DNA of 64,000 nucleotides from Hanstruepera flava (GCF_023634025.1 NZ_JALJCW010000002.1:62001-126000); one strand, 5' to 3'; positions 1 through 9,902 are shown, numbered from the stretch's first letter. A program made the numbers and translations. Notes: generated by a model not told the origin, from the sequence alone.

Positions 1-195
1 TACGATGGTCAGATAAAAACACCCGTAAATTTGTTTAGAATTTTGTTTTCATATTTGTCTGAAAATGAAAAATATTTAAAAAACTTACAAGAAGATAAAA
101 GCTATATTCAAATTGAATCTGGTGCACCTTTTGGAGTTTATGAATATATAAATGAAAAAGGAGATGTCACTTTTAATCGAGTTTCTAAAAATTGA
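1..195 (+). CDS. C-terminal end of an unidentified protein (partial)
   Basis: The first frame is open from the window edge to a TGA at 193-195 and gives 64 residues, beginning YDGQIKTPVNLFRIL and ending FNRVSKN. The fragment is hydrophilic, with no membrane segment and no motif I can assign. It reads in the same direction as the acyltransferase-like and aminotransferase genes that follow, so it is probably another sugar-modifying or precursor gene of the same polysaccharide locus; that is inference from position only. The start lies outside the window. Confidence 0.6.
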   Translation, partial: YDGQIKTPVNLFRILFSYLSENEKYLKNLQEDKSYIQIESGAPFGVYEYINEKGDVTFNRVSKN

Positions 196-336
196 ATTCA
201 ACAGAGTGAATTATAATTAGTATTTTTCACTCGAATAAAAAATCAATTAACCATAGGCTATCAGGTAAAACCATATCATTCAAAATTTGATGAACAATGG
301 AATGACTATGTTGCAACATCCAAAAACGCGACATTT

Positions 337-1227
337 TTGTTTAATCGTCATTTTATGGATTATCATAAAGATCGTTTTCAAGATGCATCTGTCATGGTTT
401 TTAAAAATGATAGGGTAGTGGCTTTATTTCCCGCTAACTATGTTAATCAGACTATCTATTCGCATCAAGGGCTAACTTATGGTGGAATTATTTTGAATTC
501 CAAACTAAAGCTTCAAGTAGTTATAGAGATTTTTAAATTGGTTTTAGAGTACTATCAAAACCAAGGATTTACTGATTTGGAGATAAAAATCATGCCGAAT
601 ATCTATAGTGATTTGCCAAGTGATGAGTTATTGTATCTAGCATTTTTGCTAGATGCCAAATTAATCAAACGAGATACGTTATCGGTAATTAAGTTAGATA
701 ATAGATTAAAATATAATAAAGATAGAAGAGATGGCGTTAAACGTGCTGAAAAACATAATCTAATTATAAAGGAAGATGACGAGTTTGATACGTTTTGGAA
801 CACTATTTTAATTCCTAATTTACAAGGAAAACACAACGTAAAACCTGTTCATTCTTTAGATGAAATTAAATTGTTAAAACAACGTTTTCCTAGTAATATA
901 AAACAGTATAATGTATATCATAATGATAAACTTGTGGCTGGAACAACTATTTTTATCACTAAAAACGTAGCACATTCACAATACATATCAGCAAATACAG
1001 ATAAAAATAGTTTAGGGAGTTTAGATTATTTACATGATTACCTATTAAGTAAAGTTTTTAAAGATAAACGTTATTTTGATTTTGGTATTTCAAATGAAAA
1101 TCAAGGTAGAAAAATCAATTCTGGATTACAATATTGGAAAGAAGGATTTGGAGCTCGCACTATTGTTCAAGATTTTTATGCAATACCTATTGCTAATTTT
1201 AAAATGTTAGATAGCGTATTGTTATGA
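337..1227 (+). CDS. FemAB/GNAT-like acyltransferase of the polysaccharide locus, 5' end uncertain
   Basis: The product resembles the GNAT/FemAB-type proteins found beside sugar aminotransferases in Bacteroidetes polysaccharide clusters, where they are expected to acylate an amino sugar. Recognisable blocks are FMDYHKDRF near the start, FPANYVN, and a C-terminal [18 protein letters not shown] block typical of this fold. The 337 start is a TTG inside the conserved N-terminal block. The frame stays open back to 217, and the upstream codons (IGYQVKPYHSKFDEQWNDYV from 253) look like the true N-terminus. There is no ATG, GTG or TTG in that stretch; ATA at 253 is the best-placed codon. The stop overlaps the ATG of the next gene (ATGA), so the two are probably translationally coupled. 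Confidence 0.75.
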   Translation: MFNRHFMDYHKDRFQDASVMVFKNDRVVALFPANYVNQTIYSHQGLTYGGIILNSKLKLQVVIEIFKLVLEYYQNQGFTDLEIKIMPNIYSDLPSDELLYLAFLLDAKLIKRDTLSVIKLDNRLKYNKDRRDGVKRAEKHNLIIKEDDEFDTFWNTILIPNLQGKHNVKPVHSLDEIKLLKQRFPSNIKQYNVYHNDKLVAGTTIFITKNVAHSQYISANTDKNSLGSLDYLHDYLLSKVFKDKRYFDFGISNENQGRKINSGLQYWKEGFGARTIVQDFYAIPIANFKMLDSVLL

Positions 1228-2324
1228 TAAAGTTTTTAGATGTTCAAGCCATAAATGCAAGATTTGAAGACCAGCTTACTTTAAAACTTAATAAGGTTTT
1301 AAAATCAGGGTATTATATTTTGGGAAATGAGGTAAGGCTCTTTGAAAAGCGTTTTGCTGAATATTGCGGAGTGTCACATAGTGTTGCTACAAGTTCAGGG
1401 TTAGATGCTTTACTATTAATTTTTAAAGCATACATAAATTTAGGGAGGCTTAAAAAAGGAGATGAGGTTATAGTGCCAGCCAATACATATATTGCAAGCA
1501 TTTTATCAGTTATTCATTCGGGTTTAAAACCTGTTTTTGTGGAACCTGATCCTAATACCTATAATATTTCAAGCGATATAATTGAAAAACATATTTCGGA
1601 CCGTACAAAAGCTATTCTAGCTGTGCATCTTTATGGACAGTTGGCAAATATGAAAGCTATAAATGCCCTAGCCAAAAAGCATAATTTATTGGTTGTAGAA
1701 GATGCTGCCCAAGCTCATGGCGCAATTGACGTAAATGGAAAAAAATCGGGTAATTTGGGACATGCAGCTGCTTTTAGTTTTTACCCGAGTAAAAATTTAG
1801 GCGCATTAGGAGATGCAGGAGGCGTTACAACAAATGATGAAGTTTTAGCTGAAAAGATTACAGAATTACGTAATTATGGTTCAAAAGAAAAGTATATAAA
1901 TTTAAGTCTAGGGTTTAATAATCGAATGGATGAAATTCAAGCTGCTTTTTTAAATGTAAAACTATCAACATTAGATGCCGATAATTCCAGAAGGCAAGAG
2001 ATCGCTCGAAAATTTATTGATGGTATTGCTAATGTAAAGGTTGGATTACCCTATTACGATAATTCAGACAATCATGTGTTTCATGTTTTTGTGGTGAAAG
2101 TAGACAATCGTGATAGGTTTATGGGGTATTTAAAGGAAAATGGTATTGAGACATTAATTCACTACCCAATTGCACCACACAAACAAGATGCCTTAATAGA
2201 GTACAGCCATTTAAGTTTACCCATAACGGAAAACATACATGATACAATTGTTAGTCTGCCTATAAGTCCTGTTATGACAGATGCTGAAGTAGTTCAAATT
2301 ATAAATACAATAAATGCCTACTAA
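1224..2324 (+). CDS. DegT/DnrJ/EryC1/StrS sugar aminotransferase, FdtB-like
   Basis: This is a PLP-dependent transaminase that puts an amino group on a nucleotide-activated keto sugar in the cytoplasm. The 366-residue length is normal for the family. The [10 protein letters not shown] block holds Asp160, which contacts the PLP ring nitrogen. The [15 protein letters not shown] block holds Lys190, which should carry the cofactor as a Schiff base. The [13 protein letters not shown] segment and the C-terminal [18 protein letters not shown] region are also typical. With the FdtA-like ketoisomerase at 5986, the likely product is dTDP-3-amino-3,6-dideoxygalactose (Fuc3N); this substrate is inferred, and QdtB-type activity is the alternative. 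The gene overlaps the upstream stop by four bases. Confidence 0.9.
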   Translation: MIKFLDVQAINARFEDQLTLKLNKVLKSGYYILGNEVRLFEKRFAEYCGVSHSVATSSGLDALLLIFKAYINLGRLKKGDEVIVPANTYIASILSVIHSGLKPVFVEPDPNTYNISSDIIEKHISDRTKAILAVHLYGQLANMKAINALAKKHNLLVVEDAAQAHGAIDVNGKKSGNLGHAAAFSFYPSKNLGALGDAGGVTTNDEVLAEKITELRNYGSKEKYINLSLGFNNRMDEIQAAFLNVKLSTLDADNSRRQEIARKFIDGIANVKVGLPYYDNSDNHVFHVFVVKVDNRDRFMGYLKENGIETLIHYPIAPHKQDALIEYSHLSLPITENIHDTIVSLPISPVMTDAEVVQIINTINAY

Positions 2325-3650
2325 TTGAAAAAGTTTCTACAGTACATAAATAATAATGTTTTAATAAAAGTAGCTTCTTTAAACTCGGCCTCTGTAGCTA
2401 CAAAAATTATAGCTGGATTTTTAACCTCAAAGGCCATTGCATTGTTTGTTGGTCCGGCAGGGTTGGCTATAATTGGAAATTTGAGAAACTTTTTGAGTTC
2501 AGCACAATCTGTAGCTACTCTGGGTTTTTATAACGGATTAGTAAAATATATAGCTGAATTTAAGAATAATACTGTTGAATTGAGTAAAACAATTTCAACA
2601 GTTTTTTATTTAGGTTTTATAGCAACGGTTTTAGTGTCGTTTCTCTGCTATTTTAATGCAGAGTACATAAATGATACGATATTTTCGTATTACAATGACT
2701 ATGCCTATGTTATAAAAATAGTAGCAATTGCATTACCGTTTTATGCCTTAAACATGTTTACTTTTGGTATATTAAATGGTTTTTCCAAATATAAAATTCT
2801 TATTATAATTAATATTATCGGTCAGATTTTAGGCTTGTCTGTAACCATATTATTAATCTATAAAGAGCGTATAGATGGCGCCTTGATTTCGGTAGCCATT
2901 TCCGAATCACTAATATTTTTAATCACACTTGTTGGTGTAGCCAACCAACGCAGTTTAATACCTTTATTACAGGTAAAACATATAAGCTTTAATTATCTTA
3001 AAAAATTAAGTTCCTTTTCTGTTATGGCTATTTTTTCGGCCATTTTTTTGCCAATTGTCGCTTTAGCCATTAGAAGCTATATTATTGAAAGCAATGATAA
3101 TGAGGTTATCGGGATGCAGGAGGCCGGTTTTTGGGAAGCTATGAATAGAATATCTAAATACTATTTAATGTTTGTGTCGTCTTTATTAACACTTTATATT
3201 CTGCCTAGATTTTCTGAAATAGATAATGTTAAGGAATTTAGAAACGAGGTTTTTAATTTCTATAAAACTATAATTCCAATTTTCGGTGCAGGCTTGTTGG
3301 TAATATATCTGTTACGACATTTTATCATTGCCTTGGTGTTTTCAGAAGAATTTAAACCGGTTGAGGAACTGTTTTTATGGCAATTGCTAGGCGATTTTGT
3401 AAAGGTGCTTTCAATAGTTATTGCCTATCAGTTTTTAGCAAAAAAAATGTTTTGGCATTATATTATAACCGAAGCTTTCTCCGTTATAATACTATATTTT
3501 ATGAGTATATATTTTATTGATATTTATGGCGTAAAAGGTGCCAATATAGCGCATTTTGTGACCTATGTCCTGTATTATGGTTTGATACTGTTAATTTTTA
3601 GTACATCATTATTTGGAGTAATACCTGAAGAACATGATGTTGAAGATTAA
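2325..3650 (+). CDS. wzx: Wzx-type O-antigen/lipid-linked oligosaccharide flippase
   Basis: The protein is polytopic, 441 residues, with about twelve hydrophobic segments in the pattern of the MATE/MOP polysaccharide exporters. The N-terminal ASVATKIIAGFLTSKAIALF and GPAGLAIIGNLRNF stretches match the WzxE-like O-antigen translocase group. It should flip undecaprenyl-linked repeat units across the inner membrane. The start is a TTG that directly follows the TAA of the aminotransferase with no gap, so the two should be coupled in translation. It ends tail-to-tail with the minus-strand glycosyltransferase, overlapping it by four bases. Confidence 0.9.
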   Translation: MKKFLQYINNNVLIKVASLNSASVATKIIAGFLTSKAIALFVGPAGLAIIGNLRNFLSSAQSVATLGFYNGLVKYIAEFKNNTVELSKTISTVFYLGFIATVLVSFLCYFNAEYINDTIFSYYNDYAYVIKIVAIALPFYALNMFTFGILNGFSKYKILIIINIIGQILGLSVTILLIYKERIDGALISVAISESLIFLITLVGVANQRSLIPLLQVKHISFNYLKKLSSFSVMAIFSAIFLPIVALAIRSYIIESNDNEVIGMQEAGFWEAMNRISKYYLMFVSSLLTLYILPRFSEIDNVKEFRNEVFNFYKTIIPIFGAGLLVIYLLRHFIIALVFSEEFKPVEELFLWQLLGDFVKVLSIVIAYQFLAKKMFWHYIITEAFSVIILYFMSIYFIDIYGVKGANIAHFVTYVLYYGLILLIFSTSLFGVIPEEHDVED

Positions 3651-4792
3651 TTAGAATGAGCCTCCCATGTTTTTAAATACTGTTTAGCAATTGTTATATA
3701 ATGGTGCTCTTTCTCAATAAAGGCACGAGCATTTTTAGAGATTTCTAAAATGTTGTTAGGGTTTTCAATTAACCACGACAGTTTCTCTACAATAGCTTTA
3801 GTTTCTGGAAGGGCATTGATTGCTACTGTGTTTTCTTCTAAATTATAATAATCTAACCATTCTTGTTCTGCGCCAGTAAAAACCACTTTGCCTTTTGCCA
3901 TGGCTTCTAATGCATTATAGCCTTGGTCATATGCGTATACTTGATCCAGAATTATGTGGGCTTTATTAAAAGCTTCAATGTACTGCACATAAGGCAAATC
4001 TTCAGTGCGTAATACAGTGACTTTTTCAGGGTATTTATTTTGTATTTGTTGTAGTGCTTCATCAAAAAAAACGTTCCCCTTTTTTATATAATTTTTAGAA
4101 TTTACACCATGAAAAACAACTATTTTATCTGTAATTTCTAATGGCGTGAATTCTAATTTTTCAATGTTTATGGGGTTTGGTATTAAACCTAAATATTTAT
4201 TGTGGTTTTTTAAGGGGATATGGTAGTCTAAATCTGAAGCGATGACACCTTTTATATTATTGAAAATAAATTCATGAAGATTCTTATAAATTTGAGTTGA
4301 ATATTTTAAGATATACCAAAAATCTCTTTTCAATAATTTGTTTTCAAAATATGGAGTCAAAATAGAGTATTTGAATTTTTTATTCTGTGCGAATTGAACA
4401 CTCAAATAATCAGCACCACAAGACAATAGAAAAACATTTCTATTGGTTTTAAAAACATATGTTAACAATTCCTTTTCAACTTTAGGGAGGGCATTAAAAG
4501 CGTTTTCATTGATTAATTGAACATAATCATAGTTGGAGATAAGTGATTTTAAGCCAAATACTTGATGTTTGATGGCAATAGATGTTAAATCTATACTAGA
4601 TATTTTATAAACAGCCTTTTTAAAAAAAAGACCAAGGCCAGTTGTAAAAGGTTGACGAATATTAATATCTACAGGATAATTTTTAAAGGCATCTCCCGAT
4701 CCAACAATAATAACTTCGTGCCCAAGCCTTTTCAAACCTTCCTTTAGTGAATTATGTAAACGGCTATATTCGCCTATTAATAATATTCTCAT
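3647..4792 (-). CDS. Glycosyltransferase (GT4/GT-B fold)
   Basis: The N-terminus MRILLIGEYSRLHNSLKEGL followed by GHEVIIVGSGD is the first Rossmann strand and helix of a GT-B glycosyltransferase. The C-terminal half has NPINIEKLEF, VVFHGVN and a donor-binding segment around DQVYAYDQGYNALEAMAKGKVVFTG, in which the acidic residue of the EAMA helix is typical of GT4. It is 381 residues and cytoplasmic, expected to add one sugar to a lipid-linked repeat unit; donor and acceptor are unknown. It is alone on the minus strand between plus-strand genes, an arrangement that suggests piecewise assembly of this locus. Confidence 0.85.
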   Translation of the reverse strand: MRILLIGEYSRLHNSLKEGLKRLGHEVIIVGSGDAFKNYPVDINIRQPFTTGLGLFFKKAVYKISSIDLTSIAIKHQVFGLKSLISNYDYVQLINENAFNALPKVEKELLTYVFKTNRNVFLLSCGADYLSVQFAQNKKFKYSILTPYFENKLLKRDFWYILKYSTQIYKNLHEFIFNNIKGVIASDLDYHIPLKNHNKYLGLIPNPINIEKLEFTPLEITDKIVVFHGVNSKNYIKKGNVFFDEALQQIQNKYPEKVTVLRTEDLPYVQYIEAFNKAHIILDQVYAYDQGYNALEAMAKGKVVFTGAEQEWLDYYNLEENTVAINALPETKAIVEKLSWLIENPNNILEISKNARAFIEKEHHYITIAKQYLKTWEAHSN

Positions 4793-4872
4793 TAATATTG
4801 TTATCTAGATGAGTATTTTGTGGATAAAAGTAACTTAATTCATTTTAATTTAATAGCATTGCTCGCATTTAC

Positions 4873-4880
4873 TATATTTG
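4873..4880 (+). promoter_or_regulatory. Predicted -7 promoter element for the 4898 glycosyltransferase
   Basis: TATATTTG matches the Bacteroidetes -7 consensus TAnnTTTG. It lies 17 bases before the TTG start at 4898, giving a short leader. No TTG at the expected -33 spacing is visible, so the call rests on the -7 box alone. Confidence 0.4.
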
Positions 4881-4897
4881 AATATTAAATTTTTAAT

Positions 4898-5989
4898 TTG
4901 ATTAGTATCTCAAAAAAAGTTTGTCTTGTAGTGTCTTCATTAGGAGAAGGAGGAGCGGAAAGGTCTAGTGCGTTATTATCAGAAATTCTTGATGGACTTG
5001 GGTATGATGTTTATATAGTTTCTATACAAAACAACATTACCTATAGTTATAAAGGTAAGCTTTTTAATTTAGGAGCTTTGTTCTCTACAAAAAGAGGGTT
5101 TTTAAAAAAAATAAAAAAAGGACGATTATTCATATCATATTTAAAAGAACATAATTTTGACTATATTATTGATAACAGATCAAGGAATCTTTGGTTACGT
5201 GAGTTTATAATATCAAATTTTATTTATTCTAAATATAAAACTGTCTATGTTGTAAGAAGCTATAATTTAGATTATTCATTTTCTAAAATTAAATTTCTGG
5301 CTAAACTAAACTATAAGAGAGCTAGTGCCATTGTAGGAGTTTCAAATGAAATAAAAAGTAAAATAGAAAAAGAATTTGTATTTAAAAATGTTGTGGCAAT
5401 TCAAAATCCAGTAGAAATCAATGGTGGGATTTTTGAAAAACAGGATAACCTTTTGGAATATATATTGTGCTATGGTCGATTAGAGGAGAAAGTAAAAAAT
5501 TACTCATTACTATTAAGTGCATTTAAGTTGTCCAGATTACCAAACAGAAATATTAAGCTTGTTATTTTAGGGACAGGACCAGATTTGAGTCTGTTAATGA
5601 ATAAAGTTGAGGAGTTAAAATTAACCAGAAATGTTATTTTTAAACCATTTACCGAAAATCCATTTGAAATAGTTAAAAATGCCATTTTTGTTTGCTTATC
5701 GAGTAGGTTTGAGGGGTTTCCAAGAGTTTTAATAGAATCATTATCCCTTGGGACACCAGTCATTTCAGTTGATTGCAAATCGGGACCAAGCGAAATAATT
5801 AAGAATAAAGAGAATGGTTTGTTAGTCGAAAATTTTAATGCCAAAGCTTTAGCCGATGCCATGGATAGTTTTATATTTAATAGTGAGCTATATGATTTTT
5901 GTAAAAGTAATGCGGTTAAAAGTGTGAAAAAGTATTCTACAAGTGAGATTGCTAAAAAATGGCAAACTTTGTTAAACTCAATTAAATGA
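4898..5989 (+). CDS. Glycosyltransferase family 4
   Basis: The protein has 363 residues. The N-terminal KVCLVVSSLGEGGAERSSALL is the classic GT4 opening with the glycine-rich acceptor loop. The C-terminal half has LLVLGTGPDL-like (LVILGTGPDL), then SSRFEGFPRVLIESLSLGTPVISVDCKSGPSEII, which is the E-x7-E donor-binding motif of retaining GT4 enzymes such as PglA/WbnK-type transferases. The start is TTG; no ATG is available nearby that keeps the first strand. Its stop overlaps the start of the FdtA-like gene by four bases, so they form a two-gene unit. Donor and linkage cannot be read from the sequence. Confidence 0.9.
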   Translation: MISISKKVCLVVSSLGEGGAERSSALLSEILDGLGYDVYIVSIQNNITYSYKGKLFNLGALFSTKRGFLKKIKKGRLFISYLKEHNFDYIIDNRSRNLWLREFIISNFIYSKYKTVYVVRSYNLDYSFSKIKFLAKLNYKRASAIVGVSNEIKSKIEKEFVFKNVVAIQNPVEINGGIFEKQDNLLEYILCYGRLEEKVKNYSLLLSAFKLSRLPNRNIKLVILGTGPDLSLLMNKVEELKLTRNVIFKPFTENPFEIVKNAIFVCLSSRFEGFPRVLIESLSLGTPVISVDCKSGPSEIIKNKENGLLVENFNAKALADAMDSFIFNSELYDFCKSNAVKSVKKYSTSEIAKKWQTLLNSIK

Positions 5990-6393
5990 CAGGAAACTTA
6001 AGCGACATAAAATTAATTGATATCCCTAAAATTCAAGACCCACGTGGTAATTTGGCAATCATTGAAAAAGATGTTATACCATTTGAAATTAAGCGCGTGT
6101 ATTATTTGTTTGATGTACCTAGTAATGCTTACAGAGGTGGGCATGCACATAAAAACTTAAAACAAGTATTAATTGCTTTAAGTGGGAGTTTTGATGTGAT
6201 TTTAGATGATGGTAATGAGCGAAAAGTAATTACGCTTAATAAACCAGATAAGGCATTAATTATCCCTACAGGTATTTGGAGAGAATTGGAAAATTTTTCT
6301 TCTGGCTCTGTTTGTTTGGTTTTGGCTTCAAATGTTTTTAATGAAAACGATTATGTTAGAGATTACAATGAGTTTTTGAAAATTAAGAATTAA
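5986..6393 (+). CDS. fdtA: dTDP-4-keto-6-deoxyglucose 3,4-ketoisomerase, FdtA/WxcM cupin
   Basis: This 135-residue single-domain cupin has the hallmark RGGHAHKNLKQVLIALSG block; His53 and His55 correspond to the catalytic histidines of FdtA. The N-terminal DIPKIQDPRGNLAIIEKDVIPF and C-terminal PTGIWRELENFSSGSVCLVLAS blocks also fit the family. The enzyme moves the keto group from C4 to C3 of the dTDP-sugar, making the substrate for the aminotransferase at 1224. The two genes are separated by the flippase and two glycosyltransferases, unusual because they normally sit side by side. QdtA, which gives the gluco epimer, cannot be excluded by eye. Confidence 0.85.
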   Translation: MTGNLSDIKLIDIPKIQDPRGNLAIIEKDVIPFEIKRVYYLFDVPSNAYRGGHAHKNLKQVLIALSGSFDVILDDGNERKVITLNKPDKALIIPTGIWRELENFSSGSVCLVLASNVFNENDYVRDYNEFLKIKN

Positions 6394-7307
6394 TAGTAGT
6401 TTTTGCCTTTATTGAGAGTTCTATAAAGACTTACTGCTTTTTTGAAAATAACTGTAGGAAGATTTAGTATTATTCGTTGCTTCATATTTAAAGCTTTCAA
6501 ATTTATCAAATTTCTTATGTATAGGTAACTTTCTTTGTCATTTAAAAGTTTATATTTTAAAGCTGATGAATACATATTTTTATTCAAAAACTCTTTCATG
6601 AAAGGGGTTTTTTCACAGTTCTCTAAATATTTGGAATAATTTAGTGGTTTGTAATAAGTTCTGTTAGATTGAGTTAGTCCATTCTTTGTTATTCTAATTG
6701 TTACTAATGGTACATTTAAAAAAACAATTTTGTATTTCGTTCCAATTCTAATCCAATAATCTGTGTCTTCAGTAGTATATAAAGTTTCATCAAATAAGCC
6801 TATTGTGTTTACAACATGTTTAGACATTATTAAAGACGAAGGGTGAAGTATGGGGAAACCAAGGCTTGACTTAAAAAAATTTAATGTAGATACTTTGTCT
6901 TTTGGTTTTGCATAATATTTTAAAGGCATATTTCTCCTACCGTTAATCATTTTAGCAGCTGAAGAAAAAACGTGGTTTTTTGGATAGTCTATTGTTAGTT
7001 GATGCATGCTATCTAAAAAAGTAGCTTCCCAATAATCATCTCCATCTAAAAAAGCAATATAATTTGCCCTAGCTTTAGAAATACCATAATTACGAGCCGC
7101 AGATACCCCTTGGTTTTTTGTTGTGTAAATTTGAATTCTATTGTCGTTAATTGAGTTCACAACATCAAGGCTATTATCTGTTGAGCCATCATTAATAATT
7201 ATAATCTCATAATCAATAAATGTCTGATTTAGAACACTGTTTACAGTATCTGCAATAAAGTTTGATTTATTGTAAAGAGGGATAATTATGGATATTCTTG
7301 GTGTCAT
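6390..7307 (-). CDS. Glycosyltransferase family 2
   Basis: The N-terminal RISIIIPLYNKSNFIADTVN, the YEIIIINDGSTDNSLDVV segment and the later IAFLDGDDYW (the DxD metal/nucleotide site) identify an inverting GT2 of the GT-A fold. Length is 305 residues with no membrane helices, so it is cytoplasmic and adds one residue to the polysaccharide unit. Its start codon overlaps the stop of the upstream minus-strand GT2 by four bases (7304-7307), so the pair is coupled. It meets the fdtA gene tail-to-tail, again with a four-base overlap. Confidence 0.9.
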   Translation of the reverse strand: MTPRISIIIPLYNKSNFIADTVNSVLNQTFIDYEIIIINDGSTDNSLDVVNSINDNRIQIYTTKNQGVSAARNYGISKARANYIAFLDGDDYWEATFLDSMHQLTIDYPKNHVFSSAAKMINGRRNMPLKYYAKPKDKVSTLNFFKSSLGFPILHPSSLIMSKHVVNTIGLFDETLYTTEDTDYWIRIGTKYKIVFLNVPLVTIRITKNGLTQSNRTYYKPLNYSKYLENCEKTPFMKEFLNKNMYSSALKYKLLNDKESYLYIRNLINLKALNMKQRIILNLPTVIFKKAVSLYRTLNKGKNYY

Positions 7308-8197
7308 GTATTAGACTTTATTCTACAAAAATAGCCTAAACGGTACAAATCGAATACGAATAAGTTAGGGCTTTTGCTATTTAACAAATGACTTTCAATG
7401 GCTTTTTTTAAAAATCCAATGAGTTTTCCAAATATATTTTGTAATCCAAGAAATTGAAGTTTGTTGTACGCCTTAATCAAACGGATTTCAGAATTGTTAA
7501 TTTGATTGCTAGTATACAATTGTAAAAGTGTTTGTAAGGCTTTTTTGGTTTTATTTAAATAGTCTACATTGTCATCAATACCTAAATGGTATACTTCATT
7601 ATCAATATGTAAAAGAGAAACTTGCTGCAACTTGAGCTTTACTCCAAATACATAATCTAAACCGTAGGTGTTTTCCAAGATAGAAGCATTTATTTTTAAA
7701 AATTGAGGCTTTTGTATCATAAAATTTGCTGAACATGTCACTCTGTAAGGCTGTGTGTTTCTCTTTTGGGCGTCAACAACCTCGCGGTTAATACCAAAAG
7801 TGTACCGCAAAGCATTGTTTTTATTGTAGCTGCTTTTGCTGTAGGCTATGCCACCAAAAATAGCGTTATAAGGTTCGGAAATTAGGCTTATATATTGGGT
7901 TAAAAAAGCATCGTTTTTTGGCATAACATCTGCATCTAAAAACAGAAGCCAGTCATACTGCGATTTCTCGGCGAGTTCTTGTCTGGTTTTAGTTCGACCT
8001 TTATTGGTTTGGCGTTCAATAAACGTACAGTGAGCTAATGAATTTATATTTTTGTTATACGTGTTTAGTTTGGACTTGGAGCCATCATCAATACAAATAA
8101 TTTCAAAAATAATATCAGATTTTACAGCTCGATTTACAAGGTTCTCAACCAGTGGATAAACATTATAATTGTATGTAGGTATTAATATTGAAAGCAT
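7304..8197 (-). CDS. Glycosyltransferase family 2
   Basis: Starting at the ATG whose complement ends at 8197, the protein begins MLSILIPTYNYNVYPLVENL, the normal GT2 beginning. A further ATG at 8218 would add seven residues (MLGANFL) with no family counterpart, so I prefer the inner start. IICIDDGSKSK and LLFLDADVMPKNDAF supply the nucleotide-binding and DxD sites, and FGGIAYSKSSYN follows as in GT2 proteins. It is the first gene of a two-gene minus-strand unit with the GT2 at 6390. Specificity is unknown. Confidence 0.87.
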   Translation of the reverse strand: MLSILIPTYNYNVYPLVENLVNRAVKSDIIFEIICIDDGSKSKLNTYNKNINSLAHCTFIERQTNKGRTKTRQELAEKSQYDWLLFLDADVMPKNDAFLTQYISLISEPYNAIFGGIAYSKSSYNKNNALRYTFGINREVVDAQKRNTQPYRVTCSANFMIQKPQFLKINASILENTYGLDYVFGVKLKLQQVSLLHIDNEVYHLGIDDNVDYLNKTKKALQTLLQLYTSNQINNSEIRLIKAYNKLQFLGLQNIFGKLIGFLKKAIESHLLNSKSPNLFVFDLYRLGYFCRIKSNT

Positions 8198-8306
8198 AAG
8201 AAAATTTGCGCCAAGCATTCAAAACTAATCAATAATTAGCAGTTTTGAGAATTCTAGTTAAAACTTTAAAATTAGTATTGGTATAGTAATTGTATTTTAG
8301 TGGTTT

Positions 8307-9902
8307 ATGAAACAGTTTTTACTCACTTTTATTTTAGGATTTATATGTTTTTATGGTTTTGCACAAAAATCATATCATGTATTTCCTAAAGAATCCAAAT
8401 CTAATGTAGGATCGCCTTTAGGAGATGGTTCACTGCAAAATCCATGGGATTTACAAACTGCTTTAAACCAAAAACCTGAAAAAGTTAATGGTGGTGATAC
8501 TATTTGGTTACATAATGGGATTTATAATGGACGTTTTATTAGTAGATTAAAAAATACTATAGAGGGAAAACGAATAGTTGTGTCGTCGTATAATAATGAA
8601 TGGGCAGTTTTAAATGGGAATGTTGAATCTAAACAACAGGAAGTTATGGCAGTATATTCTAAAGGCGTAACATTTCAGAATTTTGAAGTTACTTGGCTGG
8701 GCGATTTTTCACGAGTTGAAAGCGATGAAGTATTTCAACGTTCTGATGGTATAAACCATTATTCCGGAAGAGATTGCGAGTTCATTAATATAAGAATACA
8801 TAATAATCCAGGGTCAGGATTTGGTTCATGGAAGCAAACAGGTAATGCGAAAATTGAAAATTGTATTATTTACAAAAACGGATTTTTGACTGAAAGACGG
8901 GGTAGAGGTGTGGGTATATATGTTCAGAATGCTTCAAATGATATGCGAATTATTAGAGGAAATATCATTTTTAATAACTATTACAAAGGTGTTGAGATTT
9001 GGTCTGCATCTCGAAAGGCAAAAAGCGAGTATGTAAAAAATGTTAGTTTTGAGGATAATATTCTATTTAACAGCGGATTGGTTTCGGGGAAATTTAGAGA
9101 TAATTTAATTGTAGCAACCGATGATGTTACTCATGTTAATGTTGCCAAAAATATTATTATTAGAAATAACATATTTTATCATAACGTATCCCTGAAAAAA
9201 GCCATAGAAAATACTGAAGCGCCATCACTCACTTTAGGTTTTAACCCTAAAGTGCCGATTAAAGACATTATAGTTGAAAACAATGTAATTATTGGAAGAA
9301 AAGACGCTATCCGTTTTTTGAGTGTTGAATCCATTGAATTTAATAACAACAGCGTATATAGCGGTTATATAAGGTTTTACAAACAAAACTTGAAACACCT
9401 TAATAATAACACTTGGGAATTTGGCAGCAATACATACTATACGCGCAGAGAACAACCTATGCGAATTCAAAGCTACAGAGATTACAGCCTAGGGCAGTGG
9501 TATAATACTTATGGTCTTGATCAAAACTCAAAATGGCAATCCTTTAAAACCTTTGAGCCTAAAAAACTAGTTAATATCACAAAAAATAAGCATATTAAAA
9601 ACACATTCCGTGTTACTTTGTTCAACTTGGATGAAAATGAAGTTGAAGTAGATTTTAATGCTTATAATTTACCTGTCAATGCAAAGTATACCATACGTGA
9701 TGTTGAAGATTATGACAAGGTATTAGCTTCTGGAATTTTAAGTCAGTCGTTAAAAATTAAAATTCCTATGCAGGTTGAGGGTTACCCTTCTAAAACACTA
9801 AACAATTTTGGCGTTTTTATGGTTAGTTTTGAAACCGAAGATAAAGCCGTAGAAAAACATGAAGGTTTTTTTAAACGGATTATAGGTTGGTTAGGTCTTT
9901 AG
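8307..9902 (+). CDS. Secreted right-handed parallel beta-helix protein
   Basis: A signal peptide is visible at residues 1-19 (MKQFLLTFILGFICFYGFAQ). The mature part has the spaced asparagine- and hydrophobic-rich turns of a pectate-lyase-type beta-helix: FQNFEVTWLG, CEFINIRIHNNPGSGF, KIENCIIYKNG, IRGNIIFNNYYKGVEI, IIIRNNIFYHN, IIVENNVIIG, IEFNNNSVYSG. A C-terminal all-beta module (about 430-510) follows. It may bind, epimerise or cleave a polysaccharide; no catalytic residues can be assigned. It lies directly ahead of an MBOAT and an SGNH-type gene, an order that recalls the alginate cluster, where AlgG is a beta-helix epimerase next to the acetylation proteins. Confidence 0.8.
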   Translation: MKQFLLTFILGFICFYGFAQKSYHVFPKESKSNVGSPLGDGSLQNPWDLQTALNQKPEKVNGGDTIWLHNGIYNGRFISRLKNTIEGKRIVVSSYNNEWAVLNGNVESKQQEVMAVYSKGVTFQNFEVTWLGDFSRVESDEVFQRSDGINHYSGRDCEFINIRIHNNPGSGFGSWKQTGNAKIENCIIYKNGFLTERRGRGVGIYVQNASNDMRIIRGNIIFNNYYKGVEIWSASRKAKSEYVKNVSFEDNILFNSGLVSGKFRDNLIVATDDVTHVNVAKNIIIRNNIFYHNVSLKKAIENTEAPSLTLGFNPKVPIKDIIVENNVIIGRKDAIRFLSVESIEFNNNSVYSGYIRFYKQNLKHLNNNTWEFGSNTYYTRREQPMRIQSYRDYSLGQWYNTYGLDQNSKWQSFKTFEPKKLVNITKNKHIKNTFRVTLFNLDENEVEVDFNAYNLPVNAKYTIRDVEDYDKVLASGILSQSLKIKIPMQVEGYPSKTLNNFGVFMVSFETEDKAVEKHEGFFKRIIGWLGL

